Shown here in pieces: positions 54,861-63,861 of a stretch of 64,000 bases of DNA; the stretch's first letter is position 1; the number at the start of each line of letters is the position of its first letter. Made by a program: the position numbers and the translations under genes. The notes below the pieces were generated by a model. That model was not told where the DNA came from. It worked only from the letters and a program-made list of their open reading frames with translations, and made no database searches. Source of the stretch: Roseibium porphyridii (GTDB lineage Bacteria > Pseudomonadota > Alphaproteobacteria > Rhizobiales > Stappiaceae); NCBI RefSeq assembly GCF_026191725.2, contig NZ_CP120863.1, forward strand, positions 1,096,001 through 1,160,000. The letters run 5' to 3'.

Positions 54861-56348
54861 ATGGCAGGATGTGTGTTGGCTATAGACCAGGGCACGACGT
54901 CAAGCCGAGCGATCGTCTTTGGCGATGACTATCAGCCGCTTAGTGTCGGCCAGCAGGAATTTCCGCAACATTTCCCGAAATCAGGCTGGGTGGAGCATTC
55001 ACCGACGGACATCTGGACCAGTACGCTGCGCGTTTGCCGCGAAGCCATGGAAAAGGCTCCGTCAGGTGGCGCGGATGTTGCTGCGATCGGGATCACCAAT
55101 CAGCGGGAAACCACGTTGATCTGGGATCGTTCAACCGGTGAGCCGGTTTACAACGCGATCGTGTGGCAAGACAGGCGAACATCCGATTTTTGCGCACAGC
55201 TGCGCGCCGATGGACTGGAAGACAAATTCACGTCAAAGACCGGCCTGCTGCTCGACCCTTATTTTTCGGGAACGAAGATTGCCTGGATTCTCGACAATGT
55301 TGACGGCGTCCGGGCGCGGGCAGACCGTGGCGAACTTGTTTTCGGCACTGTCGATACCTGGCTGATCTGGCAGCTCACGGGCGGTACGGTTCACGTAACC
55401 GATGCAACAAATGCCGCGCGGACACTGATCTACAATATTCACAAAAACGCCTGGGACGCAGAACTCTGCAGTTTGTTGAAGATCCCTCTCAACATGCTGC
55501 CGGACGTGAAAGACAGTGCTGACGAGTTTGGCGTTACCGAGGCTGATCTGTTTGGCCGGTCGATCCCGATCCTTGGTGTTGCCGGTGATCAGCAAGCGGC
55601 AACCGTTGGCCAGGCCTGTTTCAAGCCCGGAATGGTAAAGTCGACCTACGGAACCGGCTGTTTCGCACTCATGAACACCGGCGATGCGCCGGTCAGGTCC
55701 AACAACAGGATGCTGACAACCATCGCCTACCGCTTGAACGGCAAGACGACTTATGCCCTGGAAGGGTCAATCTTCGTCGCAGGTGCCGCGGTGCAATGGC
55801 TGCGGGACGGACTTGGCATCATTGAAAGTGCAGGCGACACGCAAGGACTTGCTGAACAGGCAGATGCCAACCAGGATATTTTTCTGGTTCCGGCTTTTGT
55901 CGGTCTGGGAGCGCCGCACTGGGATGCGGACGCCAGAGGAGCAATGTTCGGTCTCACCCGGAACACAGGCCCGAAGGAAATCGCGCGAGCCGTGCTGCAA
56001 AGCGTTGGCTACCAGACCAGCGATCTGATTGATGCGATGCAGGCGGATTGGCCGGATGCCGAAAAGCCTGTCCTGAGGGTGGATGGCGGGATGACGGCAT
56101 CCGACTGGACCATGCAGTTTTTGGCCGACATTCTTGGAGCGCCCGTTGACCGTCCAACGGTTGCCGAGACGACGGCACTCGGCTCCGCCTGGCTTGCAGG
56201 CTCGAAAGCAGGCGTCTGGCCGGGAGCTGAATCCTTTTCAGCGCAATGGAAACTGGAAAAAAGGTTCGAACCTCGGCTGGATGAGGCAGAAAGACGTCGA
56301 TTGCTGTCCGGCTGGCAGGATGCGGTCAGGCGAACAAGATCTACGTAA
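54861..56348 (+). CDS. glpK: Glycerol kinase GlpK
   Basis: GlpK phosphorylates glycerol with ATP to glycerol-3-phosphate, the step before GlpD. The FGGY kinase N-terminal motif [15 protein letters not shown] is intact. The signature [11 protein letters not shown] and the C-terminal [19 protein letters not shown] are also present. Length is 495 residues. glpD, glpK and the distant glpR form a complete glycerol utilisation set, without a visible glpF facilitator here. A terminator follows the gene. Confidence 0.97.
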   Translation: MAGCVLAIDQGTTSSRAIVFGDDYQPLSVGQQEFPQHFPKSGWVEHSPTDIWTSTLRVCREAMEKAPSGGADVAAIGITNQRETTLIWDRSTGEPVYNAIVWQDRRTSDFCAQLRADGLEDKFTSKTGLLLDPYFSGTKIAWILDNVDGVRARADRGELVFGTVDTWLIWQLTGGTVHVTDATNAARTLIYNIHKNAWDAELCSLLKIPLNMLPDVKDSADEFGVTEADLFGRSIPILGVAGDQQAATVGQACFKPGMVKSTYGTGCFALMNTGDAPVRSNNRMLTTIAYRLNGKTTYALEGSIFVAGAAVQWLRDGLGIIESAGDTQGLAEQADANQDIFLVPAFVGLGAPHWDADARGAMFGLTRNTGPKEIARAVLQSVGYQTSDLIDAMQADWPDAEKPVLRVDGGMTASDWTMQFLADILGAPVDRPTVAETTALGSAWLAGSKAGVWPGAESFSAQWKLEKRFEPRLDEAERRRLLSGWQDAVRRTRST

Positions 56349-56363
56349 GGTTGCTAGATTCAC

Positions 56364-56391
56364 AAGCTCCCGCCAAGGCGGGAGCTTTTTT
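56364..56391 (+). terminator. Rho-independent terminator after glpK
   Basis: AAGCTCCCGCC and GGCGGGAGCTT pair around AA and run into six T residues, 16 bases after the glpK stop. Confidence 0.92.
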
Positions 56392-56653
56392 GTTTTCAAA
56401 CACTTATACTAAGTCCAAAAAATAGTGCCGTAGCGGTATTTGTTTCCATTGTGCCTAGGGTCTTGCGTCAAAAATTTACGGCAGCATGGCTTACCTAGAA
56501 AAAAAATTTCAAAAAACAGGTGAAATTAGAAATATGTTGGCAGTTGATTTTCCGCCAAAAAAACGCCTTAGTTTGCGCTGGCTCGGGCTTAACTCCTTTG
56601 CACGGTTCAACGATGCAGGGCCCTTGCTTCTTCATCAAGGGGAGAACAGTTTG
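56392..56653 (+). other. Leader region of the dpp operon
   Basis: About 260 bases of AT-rich sequence, with A runs near 56500-56570, precede dppA. I see no gene. A reading frame extends upstream from dppA to 56486 but lacks a ribosome site and would place the signal peptide internally. No clear promoter or operator was found. Confidence 0.5.
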
Positions 56654-58258
56654 ATGAATTTCCAAAAAACCTTGAAGGCTAGCCTTCTTGGCGCCAGCCT
56701 TGCTGTGATCGCAGCAACTGGCGCGTCCGCAAAAACCCTGGTTTATTGCTCTGAAGGTTCACCTGAAGGCTTCGACACCGCACTTTACACCGCCGGTACA
56801 ACTTTCGATGCTTCCTCCAAGCCGATCTACAACAGGCTTGTCGAGTTCAAGCGTGGCACGACAGAGGTCCTGCCAGGTCTTGCTGAAAGCTGGGAAGTTT
56901 CTGAAGACGGTTTGGAGTACACCTTCAAATTGCGTCAGGGCGTGAAGTATCACACCACCGGCTTCTTCACACCGACCCGTGATTTCAACGCTGACGATGT
57001 CGTCTTTTCTTTCGAGCGTCAGCTGAAGAAAGATCATCCGTGGCACGAGTACACACCCGGTACTGCCTGGGAATACTTCAACGGCATGTCCATGCCGGAC
57101 CTGATCAAGGAAATCGTCAAGGTTGACGACCATACGGTCAAGTTCGTGCTGAACCGCCCGGAAGCTCCGATGATCGCGAACCTCGCCATGGATTTCGCGT
57201 CCATCGTTTCTGCCGAATATGCTGCGCAGCTTGAAGCTGCCGGTACCAAGGAACAGCTGAACCAGCAGCCGGTAGGCACTGGTCCGTTCGCATTTGTCGG
57301 TTACCAGAAAGATGCAGTGATCCGGTATCAGGCACATGCCGACTACTGGAACGGCAAGGAAAAGATCGACAACCTGATCTTCGCAATCACACCGGATGCA
57401 GCCGTTCGACTGCAGAAGCTGAAAGCCGGCGAATGTCATGTCATGCCTTATCCGGCACCGGCTGACATTGAAGATATCCGGGCTGACAGCAACCTAACGC
57501 TGATGGAACAACAGGGTCTGAACGTCGGTTACCTGGCCTACAACACCAAGGTGGCTCCGTTCGACAAGAAGGAAGTCCGCAAGGCGCTTAACCATGCCGT
57601 CAACAAGCAGGCAATCCTTGACGCGGTATTCCAGGGCTCCGGCCAGGCCGCCAAGAACCCGATCCCGCCGACCATGTGGTCCTACAACGAAGCGACCCAG
57701 GACGACGACTACAATCCTGACCTGGCAAAGGAAATGCTGGCAGCAGCCGGTGTAGAAAACCTTTCCATGAAGGTCTGGGCGATGCCGGTGCAGCGTCCTT
57801 ACAACCCGAATGCTCGCCGGATGGCGGAAGTCATTCAGGCTGATTTTGCCAATGTCGGTGTTAATGTTGAAATCGTCTCCTACGAATGGGGTGAATACCT
57901 GTCCCGTTCCAAGGATGTTGACCGCGACGGTGCCGTTCTTCTCGGCTGGACCGGCGACAATGGCGATCCGGACAACTTCCTTGCCGTTTTGCTCGGTTGT
58001 GACGGTGTTGGTGGTTCCAACCGCGCGCAGTGGTGCAACGACGAGTTCGAAGCTCTGATCCAGAAAGCCAAGACCGTTACGGACAAGGCGGAGCGCACCA
58101 AGCTCTACGAAGAAGCACAGGCTGTCTTCAAGGAAGAAGCACCTTGGGCAACCATCGCGCACTCCGTCGTCTTCATGCCGATGTCTTCCAAAGTCACCGG
58201 CTACGTAATGGATCCGCTCGGCGGCCATTGGTTTGACGGCGTAGACATCGCGGAATAA
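56654..58258 (+). CDS. dppA: Dipeptide ABC transporter substrate-binding protein DppA
   Basis: A 534-residue family 5 solute-binding protein. The signal peptide ends near ASAK (residue 26), followed by the DppA-type N-terminus TLVYCSEGSPEGFDTALYT. The segment YNRLVEFKRGTTEVLPGLAESWE matches E. coli DppA closely in pattern. It binds dipeptides in the periplasm for DppBCDF, and in some species also haem or aminolevulinate. ATG 56654 follows GGGGAGAACAGT. A gap of 118 bases to dppB is usual, allowing higher DppA level. Confidence 0.94.
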   Translation: MNFQKTLKASLLGASLAVIAATGASAKTLVYCSEGSPEGFDTALYTAGTTFDASSKPIYNRLVEFKRGTTEVLPGLAESWEVSEDGLEYTFKLRQGVKYHTTGFFTPTRDFNADDVVFSFERQLKKDHPWHEYTPGTAWEYFNGMSMPDLIKEIVKVDDHTVKFVLNRPEAPMIANLAMDFASIVSAEYAAQLEAAGTKEQLNQQPVGTGPFAFVGYQKDAVIRYQAHADYWNGKEKIDNLIFAITPDAAVRLQKLKAGECHVMPYPAPADIEDIRADSNLTLMEQQGLNVGYLAYNTKVAPFDKKEVRKALNHAVNKQAILDAVFQGSGQAAKNPIPPTMWSYNEATQDDDYNPDLAKEMLAAAGVENLSMKVWAMPVQRPYNPNARRMAEVIQADFANVGVNVEIVSYEWGEYLSRSKDVDRDGAVLLGWTGDNGDPDNFLAVLLGCDGVGGSNRAQWCNDEFEALIQKAKTVTDKAERTKLYEEAQAVFKEEAPWATIAHSVVFMPMSSKVTGYVMDPLGGHWFDGVDIAE

Positions 58259-58376
58259 ATCCGCCTAATCTCAAGGAGGCGCTGGCAGCAATGCCGGCGC
58301 CTTCAAATATTATGGCCGGCGGATGCTTCCGGGAGTACGGACAGTTTCCGCTGGTTCTTCGTATCTGGAACCTGAC

Positions 58377-59384
58377 ATGCTCCGCTTTCTTCTAGGTCGT
58401 CTCGGCCTGTTGATCCCGACATTTATCGGCGTCACCTTCGTCGCCTTCACCTTCATTCGCCTTTTGCCCGGTGATCCAGCTGAACTCCTTGCCGGGGAAC
58501 GCGGTATTACGCCGGAACGCAAGGCTGAAGTCATGAGGCAGCTGGGCTTTGACAAGCCCTACTGGCAACAGTATCTCGACTATATACTCGGGATCTTCCA
58601 AGGTGATCTGGGAACGTCCTTTTCGTCCAAGAAGCCTGTGCTTGACGAGTTCATGACACTCTTTCCCGCGACGGCGGAGCTCGCGCTTTGCGCGATCATT
58701 CTTGCAGTTTGCATAGGAATTCCGGCAGGTATCTTTGCTGCGGTGAAACGCGGATCGATCGCCGATCAGGCGATCATGGGAACAGCGCTTGTCGGCTACT
58801 CGATGCCGATCTTCTGGTGGGGCTTGTTGCTGATCATCCTGTTTTCCGGTGTGTTGCAATGGACACCGGTTTCCGGACGGATCTCGCTGCTTTACTTTTT
58901 CCCGCAGGTGACGGGTTTCATGCTGATCGACAGTTTGCTGTCTGGAGAAAAGGGCGCGTTCCTGTCGGCGGTACGGCATCTGATCTTGCCGTCAATCGTT
59001 CTGGCGACCATCCCGCTGGCGGTGATTGCCCGCCAGACCCGATCCGCCATGCTTGAGGTCCTCGGAGAGGATTATGTGCGCACCGCGCGCGCAAAGGGCC
59101 TCGCACCAAAATCGGTGATAGGTCTCCATGCGCTTCGAAACGCTCTTATCCCGGTTGTCACGACCATTGGCCTGCAGGTTGGAGTTCTGCTTGGCGGAGC
59201 GATCCTGACAGAAACCATTTTCTCGTGGCCCGGTATCGGCAAATGGCTTTTCGACAGCATTTCGCGCCGGGACTACTTTGTGGTCCAGGGCGGCCTTCTT
59301 CTGATTGCCGGCATCGTGATGATGGTCAATCTGATCGTGGATGTGCTCTACGGCCTGATCAATCCACGCATCCGACACAACTGA
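58377..59384 (+). CDS. dppB: Dipeptide ABC transporter permease DppB
   Basis: A 335-residue inner-membrane permease with about six spans. The start MLRFLLGRLGLLIPTFIGVT is typical of DppB. The EAA loop (EDYVRTARAKGLAPKSVIGLHALRNALIPV) contacts the ATPases. I chose ATG 58377 rather than the in-frame 58323 ATG, because this places the first membrane helix at the N-terminus. It pairs with DppC. Confidence 0.94.
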   Translation: MLRFLLGRLGLLIPTFIGVTFVAFTFIRLLPGDPAELLAGERGITPERKAEVMRQLGFDKPYWQQYLDYILGIFQGDLGTSFSSKKPVLDEFMTLFPATAELALCAIILAVCIGIPAGIFAAVKRGSIADQAIMGTALVGYSMPIFWWGLLLIILFSGVLQWTPVSGRISLLYFFPQVTGFMLIDSLLSGEKGAFLSAVRHLILPSIVLATIPLAVIARQTRSAMLEVLGEDYVRTARAKGLAPKSVIGLHALRNALIPVVTTIGLQVGVLLGGAILTETIFSWPGIGKWLFDSISRRDYFVVQGGLLLIAGIVMMVNLIVDVLYGLINPRIRHN

Positions 59385-59399
59385 GCCGAGGGTTAGAAA

Positions 59400-60329
59400 A
59401 TGACAAATACCTCTCCGGCCACCGGTGCCGAAACAGACAAGGTTCAGGCGGCGAGCCGAAGCGCTACCTGGGCCAATCTCGCCGAATTCTGGTACTACTT
59501 CTCGCGGAACAAAGGCGCGGTTATCGGACTTTGCATCTTTGTCGCGCTGGTCGCAGTCGCGGTGCTTTCCCCCTGGATTTCACCGCATGATCCGGACATG
59601 CAATATCGGGACAGCTTCCTGGTTCCGCCCTTCTGGGAAGAAGGTGGCAAGTCGACCTTCATTCTTGGAACGGATGCTGTCGGGCGCGATATTCTTTCCC
59701 GGCTTATGCACGGTGCTGCATACTCGCTCTGGATCGGCGTCATCGTTGTCACCATTTCGCTTTGTGTCGGGATCGTGACGGGGCTGATCTCAGGTTATGC
59801 AGGCGGCGCGGTCGATACATTCATCATGCGTTTGATGGATATCATCCTTGCCTTCCCGGCACTCCTTCTTGCGCTGGTTCTTGTTGCCATCCTCGGTCCG
59901 GGGCTGACAAATGCGATGATTGCCATCGCGCTTGTTCTTCAGCCGCATTTCGTCAGATTGACACGTGCAGCCGTTTTGGCGGAGCGGTCGCGCGATTATG
60001 TGGTCGCCGCACGGCTTGCTGGTGCTGGTCACCTTCGTCTGATGTTCAAGACCATATTGCCGAACTGTCTCGCACCGCTGATCGTTCAGGCAACGCTTTC
60101 CTTTTCCAACGCAATCCTGGATGCAGCCGCACTTGGCTTTCTCGGGATGGGCGCTCAGCCGCCTGCGTCTGAGTGGGGCACGATGCTTGCCGAGGCCCGG
60201 GAGTTCATCCTGAGTGCCTGGTGGGTGGTTACTTTCCCAGGTCTGGCCATTCTGATCACCGTGATTGCCATCAATCTAGTCGGCGATGGTCTGCGTGATG
60301 CGCTTGACCCGAAACTGAAGAGGAGCTGA
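59400..60329 (+). CDS. dppC: Dipeptide ABC transporter permease DppC
   Basis: A 309-residue permease with six membrane segments and the EAA loop (ERSRDYVVAARLAGAGHLRLMFKTILPNCLAPLIV). The N-terminal cytoplasmic tail of about 40 residues precedes the OppC-type N-terminal helix. It starts 15 bases after dppB and ends 4 bases before dppD. Confidence 0.94.
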   Translation: MTNTSPATGAETDKVQAASRSATWANLAEFWYYFSRNKGAVIGLCIFVALVAVAVLSPWISPHDPDMQYRDSFLVPPFWEEGGKSTFILGTDAVGRDILSRLMHGAAYSLWIGVIVVTISLCVGIVTGLISGYAGGAVDTFIMRLMDIILAFPALLLALVLVAILGPGLTNAMIAIALVLQPHFVRLTRAAVLAERSRDYVVAARLAGAGHLRLMFKTILPNCLAPLIVQATLSFSNAILDAAALGFLGMGAQPPASEWGTMLAEAREFILSAWWVVTFPGLAILITVIAINLVGDGLRDALDPKLKRS

Positions 60330-60333
60330 TTGA

Positions 60334-61170
60334 ATGTCTCTTCTGGAAATCAGAAACCTTCGAGTTGAATTCGATACCGCCAAGGGACCGTTCCGGGCGT
60401 TGTCCGGCGTTGACTACACAGTCGATGCAGGTGAAGTCCTGGCAATTGTCGGCGAATCCGGTTCTGGGAAATCGGTCGCCATGCTGGCGACAATGGGCCT
60501 GTTGCCGGACAGTGCAACCATCACTGCCGACAAGATGGAGTTCGAAGGCCTCGATCTTCGAACCCTTTCCGCGAAGGATCGCAGGAAGGTTATCGGCAAA
60601 GATATTTCGATGATCTTTCAAGAACCCATCGCAAGTCTGAACCCTTGTTTCACGGTCGGCTTTCAAATGAACGAGACCCTCAAGACACACACGGGTCTGA
60701 AGGGCAAACAGATCAAGGACCGCGTGATCGAGCTGTTCGAAGCTGTTGGCATCCCTGACCCGGCGGGACGGCTCAATGCCTTTCCGCATCAGATGTCCGG
60801 TGGCCAGTGTCAGCGTGTGATGATTGCCATGGCAATCGCGTGTTCGCCGAAACTGTTGATCGCAGACGAGCCGACAACGGCGCTTGATGTGACCATTCAA
60901 AAGCAGATCCTGGATCTGCTGGTTCAAATCCAGCAGGAAAGCGGCATGGGTCTGATCATGATCACGCATGACATGGGCGTTGTCGCCGAAACCGCCGATC
61001 GTGTGATCGTTCAGTATCAGGGCCGCAAAATGGAGGAGGCTGATGTGCTTTCTCTGTTTGAAAACCCTCAAAACCCCTACACAAAAGCGCTGCTTTCGGC
61101 ATTGCCGGAAAATGCGACGGGCGACCGTCTGCCGACGGTCAGCGATTTTGCTCAAGCGGGAGGATTTTAA
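60334..61170 (+). CDS. dppD: Dipeptide ABC transporter ATPase DppD
   Basis: A 278-residue ABC ATPase with Walker A GESGSGKS (about 39-46), signature MSGGQCQRVMIAMAIA, and Walker B LLIADEPTTALDVT. It lacks the longer C-terminal extension with the oligopeptide-type Cys cluster found in enteric DppD, so it is shorter than the 327 residues there. It works with DppF. Confidence 0.93.
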   Translation: MSLLEIRNLRVEFDTAKGPFRALSGVDYTVDAGEVLAIVGESGSGKSVAMLATMGLLPDSATITADKMEFEGLDLRTLSAKDRRKVIGKDISMIFQEPIASLNPCFTVGFQMNETLKTHTGLKGKQIKDRVIELFEAVGIPDPAGRLNAFPHQMSGGQCQRVMIAMAIACSPKLLIADEPTTALDVTIQKQILDLLVQIQQESGMGLIMITHDMGVVAETADRVIVQYQGRKMEEADVLSLFENPQNPYTKALLSALPENATGDRLPTVSDFAQAGGF

Positions 61171-62001
61171 GTGGCCGACGATATCATCCTCAAAGTCCGC
61201 GACGTTTATCGTACCTATGACATCAAGGGCGGGCTGTTCAAAAAGGCGTCTCAACTGACTGCTGTCAAAGGTGTGAGCCTCGATGTGGAACGCGGTTCCA
61301 CACTGGCCGTTGTCGGAGAAAGCGGATGCGGCAAGTCTACCCTTGCCCGCATGCTCACCATGATCGACGCACAATCGTCCGGATCGATTGAAATTGACGG
61401 TCTGCCGATCGACATTTCGAAGACTGGCATTTCCAAGGAGATGCGCCAGAAAGTCCAGATTGTTTTCCAGAATCCCTATGGATCGCTGAATCCGCGCCAG
61501 AAGATAGGACATGTTCTTGAAGAACCGCTGCTCCTGAATACGGACATGCCGTCAGCTGAACGTCGTGACCTTGCACTTCAGATGCTGGAAAAGGTCGGGT
61601 TGCCGCCTGAGCACTACGGTCGTTACCCGCATATGTTTTCCGGTGGGCAGCGGCAGCGCATCGCAATTGCCCGTGCCATCATGATGAAGCCAAAACTACT
61701 CGTGCTGGACGAGCCTGTCTCCGCTCTGGATCTTTCCGTACAGGCCCAGATCCTCAACCTTCTTGCCGATCTGCAGGAAGAAATGAACCTGACTTACGTG
61801 TTCATTTCGCATGACCTGTCAGTGGTGCGTTACATCGCCGACAAGGTGATGGTGATGTATTTTGGTGAAGTTGTTGAATACGGCACTCGGGACGAGGTGT
61901 TCAACGATCCTCAACACGACTACACCAAAACACTGTTTGCTGCGACACCACGGGCCGATGTTGAGAGCATCAAAAAGCGTCTGGCGGCAAAAGCCGCCTG
62001 A
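61171..62001 (+). CDS. dppF: Dipeptide ABC transporter ATPase DppF
   Basis: A 276-residue ABC ATPase. Walker A GESGCGKST, signature FSGGQRQRIAIARAI and Walker B LLVLDEPVSALDLS are intact. The GTG start 61171 immediately follows the dppD stop with no gap, and its ribosome site (GGGAGGATTTTAA) lies in the end of dppD. It is the last gene of the operon. Confidence 0.93.
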   Translation: MADDIILKVRDVYRTYDIKGGLFKKASQLTAVKGVSLDVERGSTLAVVGESGCGKSTLARMLTMIDAQSSGSIEIDGLPIDISKTGISKEMRQKVQIVFQNPYGSLNPRQKIGHVLEEPLLLNTDMPSAERRDLALQMLEKVGLPPEHYGRYPHMFSGGQRQRIAIARAIMMKPKLLVLDEPVSALDLSVQAQILNLLADLQEEMNLTYVFISHDLSVVRYIADKVMVMYFGEVVEYGTRDEVFNDPQHDYTKTLFAATPRADVESIKKRLAAKAA

Positions 62002-62049
62002 TGTTGTTGCAAGGCTATTAAGCCGTGCACGTACTTGGCTTGTTCATGT

Positions 62050-62082
62050 AGGCTCCTGAAGCTGGTCTTCGGGAGCCTTTTT
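62050..62082 (+). terminator. Rho-independent terminator of the dpp operon
   Basis: AGGCTCC and GGGAGCCT close an interior stem GAAG/CTTC around CTGGT, followed by TTTTT. The T run ends one base before the ATG of the next gene at 62084, and the 3' arm GGGAG is that gene's only ribosome site. Confidence 0.88.
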
Positions 62083-62083
62083 C

Positions 62084-63424
62084 ATGCAGGCAATTTCGGA
62101 CGCAAATCGAAAATGGTGGCTCCTGGGTGCCGTCAGCTGTGTTCTGGGGCTTGTGCTTCTGGACGAGACGGTGGTCGGAATTGCCTTGCCGACCATCCAG
62201 AAGGAGCTTGGGCTCTCGAACAATGACGCCCACTGGGTGGTGAATGCCTATCTCCTGACCTTTGCCTGTTTTGTTGCAGTTGGCGGAAAGATTGCGGATC
62301 TGTTTGGAATTCTGCGCGTTTTCCTGTTCGGGTTGGCGCTTTTTGCCATTTGCTCGGTTGCGTGCGGGTTTGCACCGTCGGGAGGCGCGTTGATCGCAGC
62401 ACGGGCACTGCAGGGACTTGGTGCCGCGATCATCTTTCCGTTGTTCCTTGCGATGATCACGATAACTTTTCCAAAGGATGTCAGAGGGGCGGCATTGGCA
62501 ACAAGTGGTGCCGTTGGAACGACGTTTCTCGCACTCGGACCTCTGGTTGGAGGGCTCTTTACCGACTTTCTGTCCTGGCGATGGATCTTCTGGATCAATC
62601 CGTTTGTTGCCGTAGTCGTTGCCGTATTGGTGACGCTCACCTGGCGAGATGTGCCACGACCAGCGGGACGGCAAATTGACTGGATCGGATTGCTTCTGAT
62701 GGCGACGGCCATGTTTTGCGTTGTCTTCGGTCTCATGGAGGCGAGTGATCTTGGATGGCGCAATCCGTTGATCCTTGCCTCGATGTTCCTCGGGCTGGTT
62801 CTTTTCGGGCTTTTCTGGAGGTTCGAGCTTCGGCAAAGCATGCCGCTGATTGAAGTCGATCTGTTTTCGAGCCCCGTTTTCGCGGGAAGCAATCTGACGA
62901 TCTTCACGGCGCAATATGCCAAGATGCCACTCTTTGTCTTTGTTGCGCTTTATGCCCAGACCGATCTGCACCTGACGCCTTTTCAGGCGGGTGTCGTTGT
63001 CATGCTCGCACCGGCCCTGCAGCCTATTACCGCTGTGGTGTGCGGGCGGTATGCCGACAAGATTGCAAAACGGTGGCAAGTGCTTTTCGGCCTTGGTGTG
63101 CTGACGCTTGCCTTCCTCTGGCAAGCCGCGACCTGGTCCTATGAGAATGTGTTTCTGTTCGTTCCAGGGCTTTTGATCGCGGGGTTGGCGTTTCCGTTTC
63201 TATTCACACCGACACGAGCCGCTGTTTCGGAGGCATTGCCTGAGCACAAACATGGACAGGGTGGCGGGATTGCCATGACATCCCAGATCGCGGGCGGCAC
63301 CGTCGGACTTGCAGTGTCCAGCGCTGCGTTCGCTCTTGGCGGGTTCGGGCTCGTTTTCGCTCTCACTGCACTACTCTCGACTCTGGTATTCATTTATGCC
63401 GCTTTCGCCTTTCGAGGTGCCTGA
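62084..63424 (+). CDS. DHA2-family MFS drug/metabolite exporter
   Basis: A 446-residue major facilitator of the DHA2 (EmrB-like, 14-span) type. The N-terminal WWLLGAVSCVLGLVLLDETVVGIALPTIQ with the D-x-T-V-V-x-x-A-L-P motif of that group is clear. Arg-bearing loops such as RALQGLGAAIIFPLFLAMIT follow. Substrate range cannot be told. The start codon follows directly on the dpp terminator, whose 3' arm supplies GGGAG as ribosome site. It precedes arsR by 53 bases. Confidence 0.88.
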   Translation: MQAISDANRKWWLLGAVSCVLGLVLLDETVVGIALPTIQKELGLSNNDAHWVVNAYLLTFACFVAVGGKIADLFGILRVFLFGLALFAICSVACGFAPSGGALIAARALQGLGAAIIFPLFLAMITITFPKDVRGAALATSGAVGTTFLALGPLVGGLFTDFLSWRWIFWINPFVAVVVAVLVTLTWRDVPRPAGRQIDWIGLLLMATAMFCVVFGLMEASDLGWRNPLILASMFLGLVLFGLFWRFELRQSMPLIEVDLFSSPVFAGSNLTIFTAQYAKMPLFVFVALYAQTDLHLTPFQAGVVVMLAPALQPITAVVCGRYADKIAKRWQVLFGLGVLTLAFLWQAATWSYENVFLFVPGLLIAGLAFPFLFTPTRAAVSEALPEHKHGQGGGIAMTSQIAGGTVGLAVSSAAFALGGFGLVFALTALLSTLVFIYAAFAFRGA

Positions 63425-63459
63425 AATGCATCCGGAAAAGGAGTTGCTTACTTCGTTAT

Positions 63460-63475
63460 TTCGAGTATTCTCGAA
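63460..63475. promoter_or_regulatory. Perfect palindrome abutting the arsR start, likely ArsR operator
   Basis: TTCGAGTATTCTCGAA is an exact 6-4-6 inverted repeat ending two bases before ATG 63478. ArsR-type repressors bind such palindromes over their own promoter. No ribosome site is visible between it and the ATG, so the mRNA may be leaderless or start very near the ATG. Confidence 0.65.
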
Positions 63476-63477
63476 TT

Positions 63478-63831
63478 ATGGAAAAACAAAAAGCTCTTGA
63501 TGCTTTGGCCGCCCTTGGCCAGGAAACCCGCCTCGATGTCTTTCGTCTGCTGGTGAAGGCCGGCAAGGAAGGCATGAGCGCAGGTGCCATTGCAGACGCA
63601 CTCAAAGTGCTCCCGAACACTTTGTCGGCGCATCTAAGTGCTTTGGCGCGGTCTGGTCTCGTTACCGCTGAACGAGATGGGCGGTCCATTCATTACACGG
63701 CCAGCTTGAGCACAATGCAGCTCCTGGTGACCTATCTTCTGGAAGACTGTTGCGGTGGAAACCCGGATCTTTGTGCTCCGATTGCAAATATCTTCACTTC
63801 CTGCACTTCGATTGAAGACGAGGCGACCTGA
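63478..63831 (+). CDS. arsR: Arsenic-responsive ArsR-family repressor
   Basis: A 117-residue winged-helix repressor. The recognition region is AGAIADALKVLPNTLSAHLSALARSGLVTAERDGRSIHY. It lacks the classical ELCVCDL metal site in the DNA-binding helix. A C-terminal Cys cluster, CCGGNPDLC (Cys91, Cys92, Cys99) plus SC, resembles the As(III) site of Acidithiobacillus ArsR. A low-molecular-weight phosphatase/arsenate reductase gene follows 30 bases later, supporting an ars operon. Confidence 0.9.
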   Translation: MEKQKALDALAALGQETRLDVFRLLVKAGKEGMSAGAIADALKVLPNTLSAHLSALARSGLVTAERDGRSIHYTASLSTMQLLVTYLLEDCCGGNPDLCAPIANIFTSCTSIEDEAT

Positions 63832-63861
63832 CTTCACAAACATGGTGGGGCATTTTTGAAA

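Noticed and set aside
60271..61512. 413-codon minus-strand open frame over dppD and dppF
   Set aside because: It runs across two genes with intact ABC motifs and crosses their junction. The product is rich in His/Arg without a recognisable fold.
62018..63124. 368-codon minus-strand open frame over the DHA2 exporter
   Set aside because: It is antisense to a clear membrane transporter, and its composition (Arg/Lys/Gln-rich) is the mirror of hydrophobic codons.
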